Assembly: GCF_018812025.1 (NCBI RefSeq)
Contig: NC_063062.1
Coordinates: 5,418,513 to 5,482,512, forward strand
Direction: 5' to 3'
DNA length: 64,000 bases
Source of the DNA: Megalobrama amblycephala
Taxonomy: Eukaryota; Chordata; Actinopteri; Cypriniformes; Xenocyprididae
This document shows positions 54,525 through 64,000 of the stretch, piece after piece. The notes beneath the pieces are model-generated. The model did no database searches. It was not told the DNA's origin and saw nothing but the letters and a program-made list of their open reading frames with translations. Every line of letters begins with the position of its first letter. Position 1 is the stretch's first letter. A program made the translations under genes and the position numbers.

Positions 54525-55620
54525 GGTAATTTTAAAGATTTAAGCTCATCTTCACAACAGAGAGTATTTCCTTACACATTAGCATTGCACTCACTGTACT
54601 TGATGCTTTCAATGCAAGTATTATTTTCTTAAACAACTTAACAACATGTCCGCAGGGAAGCCAAAGTCTGTGTAAACAACCCCCACTTTAATGGAGGATA
54701 CAGCCGCAGACAGTCAGTTTCAGTTCAACTGCAGATGTTCCTGTTCTCTGCAACTCCGTGCGTCTGTGCAAACACAGTAGTCCAAGCCCAAAAAGTAAAC
54801 GAAGTTCATGCAGTGAAGGTCCAGGGGAATAACACAGAAGCAATACAGGTTGTGCAGTTTTCTTCGAGAATTATGAGACTGTTTTGGCTCATTTTGATTT
54901 GTGGTACTGGGAAGTTAGAGAAAGAGGTTATGCAACGCCGTTAGGGTAAGCAAGCATGCCAAGAGGGGTGTCAGCAACACAGAGCTATTGTGGGATGGGC
55001 CTTGCTGTTGCCTGGTTACAAATATTTTGGGCAGGGAACCAGGCAAACATGTCCCGCCCCTCCAGGAAACAAGACACTCTCGTGATTGCTGCAGGGGTTC
55101 AAGTTGTACAAAGACCACAGAGACGAAAACAGAGAGAGTCGGGTAAACAAAACACAAGGCCCTCCCCTGCATTAGAGGACTTTTCTGTAGCAAGATGGCA
55201 AAGGTTAATTAAAATAAAAAAAACAATATGGCTCTGAAGTAGAGCCAAAACAGGAAAACTGAGCTTTATTTTTTGCATAAAGCCAAATGAATGCATGAGA
55301 ACACCCATGACCCGTGAGTGCAGTTGGGCAGTTTGAACTGAAATGCAAATAAACATATTTTCCTATTCATTGTTCTACCAGGAACACACGAACTACAGCA
55401 ACTACAGTCACCTAAGAAACAACAAAACATGTGACGATCATCTGAGTAAACTGTGCATGTGATTACAGGACAAATCAGCATGCCAAATCACCTGCCTATA
55501 TGTTTTCTCTTGGGTTAACTTACTTAGCTAAGGAGGAGAAATACATTTTACTTTTACGGCATGTTTAAAACAGCTAATATAATATAGCATAGGTGCACAA
55601 ACTATTTAAATATTAAAATT
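54525..55620. other. Gene-free interval
   Basis: Mostly unique-looking, moderate GC at 54640-55200. Open frames on both strands (for example 54956-55237) have no partner exons or recognisable domain. Confidence 0.45.
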
Positions 55621-55621
55621 A

Positions 55622-55895
55622 TTAAGATTAGGGTCCAATTCTCACTATTAACTAACTGTTAACTATGACTTTTGCCTCAATAAACTACTAATTACTGTTT
55701 ATTAATAGTTAGTAAGGTGGTTGTTAAGTTTAGGTATTTGGTAAGATTAAGGGATGCAGAATATGGGCAAGCAGAATAAGGCATTAATATGTGCTTTATT
55801 AGTACTAATAAACAGCCAATATCCTAGTAATACGCATGCTAATAAGCAACTTGTTAATAGTGATAATGAGAACTGGACCCTAAACTAAAGTGTTA
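55622..55895. mobile_element. AGGGTCCAATTCTCACTATTAA element
   Basis: TAGGGTCCAATTCTCACTAT and ATAATGAGAACTGGACCCTA are inverted ends about 270 bp apart. I recognise it as a common fish MITE. Confidence 0.85.
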
Positions 55896-56264
55896 CCAAA
55901 TTAAAACATAAAAAATAAAGTAAAAATATGCATATGAATAGAAAACACTAAATGTTAGGCTGCCTCATAACTTTGGCCTGTTTTAATCCTGTAATGCTCA
56001 ACATGTTCTCGAGATCTATCGAGATTTTTTACATTTCCGTATCATTGCAGCCTTTTAGAGCTTTAATGACTTGCAGTGTCAATCAATTCTGAGTCATTTT
56101 TGTACTTCATAGCACACAGTTTCACACCACAGCTTCTGTCTTTGGAACAGCTAGACTGTCAATGGATTAACAGAATTTTTGATTAATATTCGGTTGTAGT
56201 TCCTGCACTTTCTGGTTTTGCCAGTCTTTCCAGTTCATTTACTGCACAGTCTGCACCTCTTAAA

Positions 56265-56425
56265 TCAGTGATTTTCAATCCTAGTGCCGGGGATCCACAG
56301 CACTAACATGCTCAGTTCATTTCCTAACAAGCTGATGATCTCAAGTGTGTTAAATAAGTAAGACATACAAAATGAGCAGTGCCGCGATGGATCCCACCAG
56401 GATTGAAAAACACTCTTCTAAATGT
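56265..56425. repeat. TTTTCAATCCTAGTGCCGGG foldback repeat
   Basis: TGATTTTCAATCCTAGTG and CACCAGGATTGAAAAACA face each other about 150 bp apart. Confidence 0.7.
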
Positions 56426-56814
56426 TCAGAGTTTTACGTATTTAAAAAACACGACAGTATTGTTGCACACGACATTAAAGACAAAAAGACTACTGTAAAC
56501 ATTATACACAATATACAACAGTTAAGTGGGAATCTCATTACTTGATGTATTATTAATGATCATTGTCTTTTATAACATTTGCAGTTACAGTTTCGTGCCA
56601 TTGTGTCACATTTTTTTATGAAGCTGTTAATGGGTGCCACGTTTTTAAAAAGCTGTCAGAAACCCTTGTTCTACATCATGCTTTAAATGCACCAATGTTA
56701 GGGAAATTTGAGTGTCTAATGGCATGATTTATTTCATTAATTGCACTATTTCTTTGACGTTGATTGTAGATAACTAGATGCAATTAGTTATCCTGTATAA
56801 CATGAATCAATTTG

Positions 56815-57502
56815 CTTGTACAATAGCAACCAATATAGTGACCAGTATCAAGCTTAGTATCACAGAATGATCCCATACTACACATACCGTATATTTCAAG
56901 CGTTCTGGGGGTGTACGATAGTGTTTGGTGAAAAACAAACTGAAATTTAATGATGACCTGACCTTGACAGTTGTTTTTTTGTACACAACTACATGATCAT
57001 GAGTGCCGCAGTTCACTCCGACTCGCCCAGAAAAAGCACAAAAGTTGTGAGAAATCAAGATTAATAAAAACACAACATGAAATACAATGCTAAAGAAGTA
57101 TTTGTGTACTTTCTTCACTGAGTTAAATATATCCGGACTGGAGCTCCATTTGTCTGATGACAGTCAGAATGACAGTTGGCAGATGTGAACACGATAACTT
57201 CTTGTTACAGCTATATTCACCTCAGAGAAGAAGATGCATAGATTGTATTTCATGTAACGGTTTTGTTCATCTTGATTTCTCACCACTTGTGCACCTTTTC
57301 TGGGTGAGTCGGAGTGAACTGTGGCTCTCAGAGTCTCACAAATGCACAGTCGTGCATAGAAGACCAACAGCCAAGGTCAAGAATTTCATTCAATTGTATA
57401 CACTATTGTATACACCCAGAATATACAGCATGGGATCATTCTGTGATACTTTTGTGTCTTTTTTAAAAAGCTTGATGCTGGTCGCAATTTGTATAATATG
57501 TT
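56815..57502. repeat. Large imperfect inverted repeat, arms ~310 bp
   Basis: Left arm 56815-57127 and right arm 57155-57502 pair through GTATCACAGAATGATCCCAT, CAGTTCACTCCGACTC, TGAGAAATCAAGAT and ATGAAATACAAT. The loop is about 30 bp. The arms differ by substitutions and short indels. There is no matching element elsewhere in the window. Confidence 0.88.
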
Positions 57503-58149
57503 AATTACAGTAGCTAAATAATTACTAATGTCTTAATCAAAAATGTGCCACTGTTCAAATTGTCCACATAGTTTGTACATTAAATTAAACCAAACCAGTT
57601 ATACCTGGATTTCCTGCTGTGTAAGCAACGTTTCAATTATTAAAAAGTTTAGCACGTGCAGAAAAGAGTTTTAGCTTTAACTGCAGAGTTTCAGTGAGAT
57701 TTGTTAGATCTATAAACCTTAAACTTGATTTAATATTGGGGGTTTGTTGTTTTATAGAATATAAACTACTTAAAAGAAGCCTGATCCAGTTCCACAATCA
57801 AGTTAAATGGTCACCAGCCAGTCTTTTGTGTTTATGCAAACCTAAAGTTGTGTAAAAGACAAAGAAAGTACTATTTTATTGTGTACTATAACAGGTAACT
57901 AACTATCCGACAGATTATACACATTTCGAGCAGTCTATCCCTTTAATCGAGCGTGGTTTTGATACAGAGCTATCATTTATTTTAGTGCAGCTACTCTCCG
58001 TTTGCACGGTTATGTAGCACGATGGCTACATAGCTAATGGGACTACTAGCTGCAAAAATAAACGACGACTGAAGTAAGCCTACGTGTGGTCTGCTCATAA
58101 TAAACTAAAACGTGTAACTATGCGCCTCTTAAGATCTCGTAAAAGTCAA

Positions 58150-58450
58150 AAGAATGTAAACATACACACACACACAACCGAAAGCGCGCTTTCCCACAGG
58201 CAACGTTCAACCACTGCGCCGCCCCTTTAAGGGTTACCACGGAAACCGGTTGCTACGCAGCAAAAACAAAAAAAGTACCAATCGTCGTGACGTCCTTGCG
58301 TAAGACGTGCGGGAACGGCGTTTCCTCGGCGACGAGACGTTGTATACATACGCAGGTTTGGTTGTAAACGTTGCGGGATTGTTTGCTTTGAGAATCCGTT
58401 CGGTTTGTTTTGCATTAAACCACAGAATGAGAGACGGTTAACAGACGTTT
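58150..58450. promoter_or_regulatory. CpG-rich promoter-like segment with X-box and CRE-like motifs
   Basis: GTTACCACGGAAAC (58235) resembles the RFX X-box, and GGTTGCTACGCAGC follows directly. CGTGACGTCC (58288) is CRE-like. GAAAGCGCGCTTTC is a perfect palindrome. CpG is dense over about 300 bp, unlike the AT-rich surroundings. No ORF or exon could be tied to it on either strand. Confidence 0.5.
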
Positions 58451-58770
58451 GTTTATTATGCTATTGTTTCCCTTGCTCTGCACATTGCTTGACTGGAATG
58501 GAAATGTTATGGTGCAGATCAACTGAAAAGTCACAGATTCTTTCAAAAAGACGTTAGGCAGGACTCAGTCACCATTCACTTACACTACAATGAAAGTGAA
58601 TGGTGCCGAGACTGTTATTCTGTTTAACATCACATTTTGATGAAAAAAAAGTGCAGGTTTGATGAGTAAATGATGACTTTTCATCTCAGCCACAGTCTTT
58701 TTCCAGGTTTAATGAGATAAACTAGGCCTAACACATGACATTTGCATTATGATGCACCGTCACACTGTTT

Positions 58771-59390
58771 TTAAAGGATTATTCCACTTTTAAATAAACT
58801 TTTCCTGATAATTTACTCACCCCCATATGTCATCCAAGATGTTCATGTCTTTCTTTCATCAGTCGAAAATAAATTAAGGTTTTTGATGAAAACATTCCTG
58901 TATTTTTCTCCATATAGTGGACTTCAGTGGACTCCAAACGGTTGAAGGTCAAAATTACAGTTTCAGTGCAGCTTCAAAAGGCTTTAAACGATACCAGACG
59001 AGGAATAAGGGTCTTATCTAGCGAAACGACAGGTCATTTTCGATAAAAATACAACTGTATATGCTTTATAAACACAAATTATCGCCGGTTTCCGCATTCT
59101 TCAAAACACTTACGCTGAATGTCCCTATTGTACTTAGGGAATGAACGCAGCGCCAGTTTTCGTAAGTAGAATAGGAAAGCCGTACAGCGTAAGCGTTTTG
59201 AAGAATGCGGAAACCTGAAGTACATTCAAGGCGATATTTTGTTTATAAATCATATACAGTTACATATACATAAGGGGAAAAATCCTAAAATGTTTTCATC
59301 AAAAACCTTAATTTCTTTTCGACTGAAGAAAGAAAGACATGAACATCTTAAATAGAGTAGATTATCAGGAAAAGTGGACTAATCCTTTAA
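58771..59390. mobile_element. TTAAAGGATTATTCCACTTT foldback element
   Basis: The ends TTAAAGGATTATTCCACTTT and AAAGTGGACTAATCCTTTAA bound 620 bp. The inner arms pair at CGCATTCTTCAAAACACTTA and AAGCGTTTTGAAGAATGCGG. It is related in design to the AGTTCACCC family. Confidence 0.92.
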
Positions 59391-61100
59391 AGCTAACTAT
59401 AGACACATCTCCCTATCTAGTTTATCTTTAAGCATCCCACATATAATTCCTCTGACGTTTTAATGCGAATCTGGGGTGTTCTGACTGGCGGATATTGGTG
59501 AAATGTTTGCCTCACATCGAAGTATCCTACTCCGCATTAGTCATTCTTGTTCAGTCGTTATAACGTCTACCTCTCTGGACACGGCGGTCTCCGCCGGTGA
59601 CGTTCACGCGCTGCTGACTAATTGTTTTCCCCCACCGTTCCTTCCCCACCGTCGAGCTATAATGTGTTGATACACTCCAGTGTACTTATCTATTCTTCTT
59701 CCCGCGTTTATTTAAGTGTTAAACAAGCCACTCTCGTTTCCTTACACACAGAGCAATGAATGAATCATTTTTTCCCTACATGAATTGAAAAGTGACACTC
59801 ATTATGACTTCCGTCACTACAGCCCACTGCCCGACTTGGAACTTGTACACGCTTCTTGTAAATGGCGAGGGTATCAGGCATAATAATGAACGCTTTGTTT
59901 GCTGAATGACATTGCATTTCAATCATTTTAAGCATATAAGAGATTGCAAAACAAATATTTTGCATTGAATATAACAATCTTTTTTTTTTGAGGTATATGG
60001 TCAGCAGATTTATATAACATTAATAATAAAAATAATAAAGAATTAAATGCATAACCTTACCCTCAACAGAAAACAGGCGATGTAAATCTCTGCTCTGACC
60101 GGCTCTCAAGACTGAAGGAAGCTCCAGTGTATCGGGGATTCCGTGGGGCGTGTCGGTGAGAAAGTTTACAAGTGGTGTCAAAACACATGGTTTCCCTCCT
60201 GCTTACCTCAGCAGATCTTTAAATTAGCTTTACGATTGCTCAGGTGTTTTCTCTAGCTCTGTAATGTGCCACATATAGGGGTGAATTCAGGTTGATTGGG
60301 ACACTTTTTCCCACAGTCATCTCAATGGCAAATTGTATCCGTCCTGAATTCACCCTATAAAACACTAAGATAAAACACTTTATCGACCACTTTTAATGTA
60401 ATTACCGAAAAATAAAATAAAAAAGAACTGATTAAACATGGAAAATTATTGTGACTATTAAATGGATTATGATATTACACTGACATAATGATTTTTGTTC
60501 AGCGTATCCTTTACGAAAATTAAAAAATTTTTATAGTAAAAGTGTAGTAATCATGTTTTTTGACGGATTGATTAACATTTGTTGTTAAATACCATGGTTG
60601 AACTATGGTTAGTGTAGCCAAAAACCTGTATATTAACCGTGTTTTTTTATTTTTTTTTATTTAGGCCTATTTATTTTTGTTGGTATAGGGATAGTTTTTA
60701 TAGCTCTCAACAGAAAGAAGGCAGTATCGTGAGGTTCTTTTATTTGTTTATTATTCAATGTTTCAATCTCTTGTCTTTGATATTTCAATAAATAATATTT
60801 CTTTCTAAGTGTATTCATTTAAATACACAGTGTATTGTAAAATAATGGTTCATTTAAACCTGACAGTGACATATAAATAACATTAAGCTACAGCTAAACA
60901 TAAAGCATTTTTGACGTAGCATAGGCAAAATATGCACAAACCGTGTCGTTTCTAAATATTGTCCGTTAAAACCATGTAACACTTAAAAATATCTTGTGGA
61001 AGTAGCTAATAGTAAACGAATATTCTTGACCGCGCTGTCTGTTTCTGTGGGTGAGGGAATCCCTTACACGTCATATTGCTTAGATACCGAAAACAAAAAC
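59391..61100. other. Upstream region of fosb, gene-free
   Basis: AT-rich with a more GC-balanced patch at 59460-59720 that may be a regulatory element. No exon seen. It leads into the fosb promoter. Confidence 0.45.
60274..60360. repeat. Short hairpin repeat (GGGTGAATTCAGG)
   Basis: ATAGGGGTGAATTCAGGTTG and GTCCTGAATTCACCCTATAA are inverted ends of an ~85-bp unit. Confidence 0.8.
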
Positions 61101-61112
61101 ACTGCTTTTGGA

Positions 61113-61134
61113 CCATATATGGGCACCTACGTCA
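61113..61134 (+). promoter_or_regulatory. fosb: Serum response element plus adjacent CRE/AP-1-like site of fosb
   Basis: CCATATATGG at 61113-61122 fits the CArG consensus bound by SRF. TACGTCA follows at 61128-61134 after exactly 5 bp. The c-fos SRE followed by its FAP1 site (TGCGTCA) has the same order and spacing as I recall it. The pair lies about 530 bp upstream of the fosb start codon. Confidence 0.8.
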
Positions 61135-61283
61135 GCGGAACACCAGTAAGAGGAGGAGCCAGGACTCCCTACTTTACAATGCGTTCGCAGGCTTCATTCA
61201 CAAGAAGAAGCGCTGCTGCCGAAACACCGTCCACTTTCTACTCCCGTTTGTAATAAACACATTCCGGATTATTTTTTTATGGA

Positions 61284-61292
61284 TTTATAAAT
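61284..61292 (+). promoter_or_regulatory. fosb: Possible TATA box of fosb
   Basis: TTTATAAAT lies about 160 bp downstream of the CArG box and 370 bp upstream of the ATG, so transcription would start near 61315. The position is plausible for a fos gene, but AT-rich words are common here. Confidence 0.4.
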
Positions 61293-61314
61293 GCACATTT
61301 CACGCATTTCACGG

Positions 61315-61660
61315 ATTGTACCACGGCCTGGGAAGTGTTATTCAAGGAGAGATTGGAATTTAGAAGTTTCCTCCAGCAGGGAACTGGATTGATGTCTTAA
61401 TGCAACTATTTTGGAAAGAGACTAAGGGCATCTTGACGAAGAATCCAAGTAAAACTTGTTACGGTAGGTGACTTTAATATAAACACATATTTAAATATAA
61501 TGCACACGCGTTTCTCTTTCATAATGCATTATGGTTTACAAAAGCGAATAGTTGATGCCCTGACAATACGCTTCAGTGTGACTTGTGTTGGGTGACAGGT
61601 GACATCCCGTTCTCGCCGGGCACAGTAGGTGTTTCGGCTTCTCTCGGCTCCACCGGGGAG
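61315..61660 (+). other. fosb: Probable fosb 5' untranslated region
   Basis: This leader is inferred from the possible TATA box. It contains a two-codon upstream ORF (ATG at 61392, then TCT, TAA). It also holds a potential donor ACG|GTAGGT near 61466 and an acceptor GGTGACAG near 61600, so the leader may be spliced. Mammalian FOSB has an unspliced leader as I recall. Confidence 0.4.
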
Positions 61661-63869
<2,209 letters not shown>

Positions 63870-63956
63870 TGATAACAGATGAATGCAAAGGCTTCATAAT
63901 TACTGGATTCATTACATGCCAACCTGCTTTTTACAATGATAGTTTGTAAATGATAC

Positions 63957-64000
63957 ACTAAAAAATGCTGGGTTAAAAACAACCCAAGTTGGGTTGAAAA
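63957..64000. mobile_element. TGCTGGGTTAAAA element, left end, cut by the window edge
   Basis: It begins ACACTAAAAAATGCTGGG and continues AACCCAAGTTGGGTTG, the same terminal sequence as the elements at 46151-46512 and 43481-44535. It lies in fosb intron 3. Confidence 0.8.

Noticed and set aside
58227..58415. Minus-strand frame inside the CpG-rich block at 58.2 kb
   Set aside because: It runs through the X-box/CRE motifs and has no continuation by splicing.

Overview
The window is vertebrate nuclear DNA from a ray-finned fish, most likely a cyprinid. It has spliced genes with GT/AG introns, TG and AT microsatellites, and a very dense layer of cypriniform-type DNA transposons: Tc1/mariner, hAT, and families flanked by TTAA. 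No prokaryotic or CRISPR-like content was found.

Region 1 (1 to about 7,050) is intergenic and repeat-filled. It contains a GGGCCC-ended element (372-1014), a fragment of a common interspersed repeat, and a 2.3 kb minisatellite of about 20 bp units (about 3663-6005) grown inside a small foldback element. Region 2 (7116-39261) is a complete plus-strand classical calpain, probably capn12. Twenty-one coding exons can be joined from start to stop without a frame break to give 733 residues. They carry the protease core (Cys88, His246, Asn270), a beta-sandwich domain with an acidic insertion, and a penta-EF-hand tail. Its introns hold about 25 kb of mobile elements, several within 25-70 bp of splice acceptors. 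The last 13-14 codons and the stop lie in a copy of a dispersed repeat whose inverted partner is at about 46850-47104.

Region 3 (39.3-61 kb) is a gene-poor interval. It has a GGGCCC element, an hAT element with a clean 8-bp target duplication, nested foldback elements, a large imperfect inverted repeat (56818-57500), and a CpG-rich, promoter-like segment with an RFX X-box-like motif (58150-58450) for which no gene was found. Region 4 (about 61.1 kb to the end) is the 5' part of fosb. It shows a serum response element followed after 5 bp by a CRE/AP-1-type site, coding exon 1, a CpG-rich intron 1 with a palindromic CRE, exon 2 and the basic-region exon 3. The leucine zipper and C terminus lie beyond the window.

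The two genes are unrelated in function: an intracellular calcium-dependent protease and an immediate-early AP-1 transcription factor. Human CAPN12 and FOSB are both on 19q13, so the pairing fits conserved synteny. No convincing new multi-gene system is present. The unusual content is how repeats reshape gene ends, splice sites and foldback structures.
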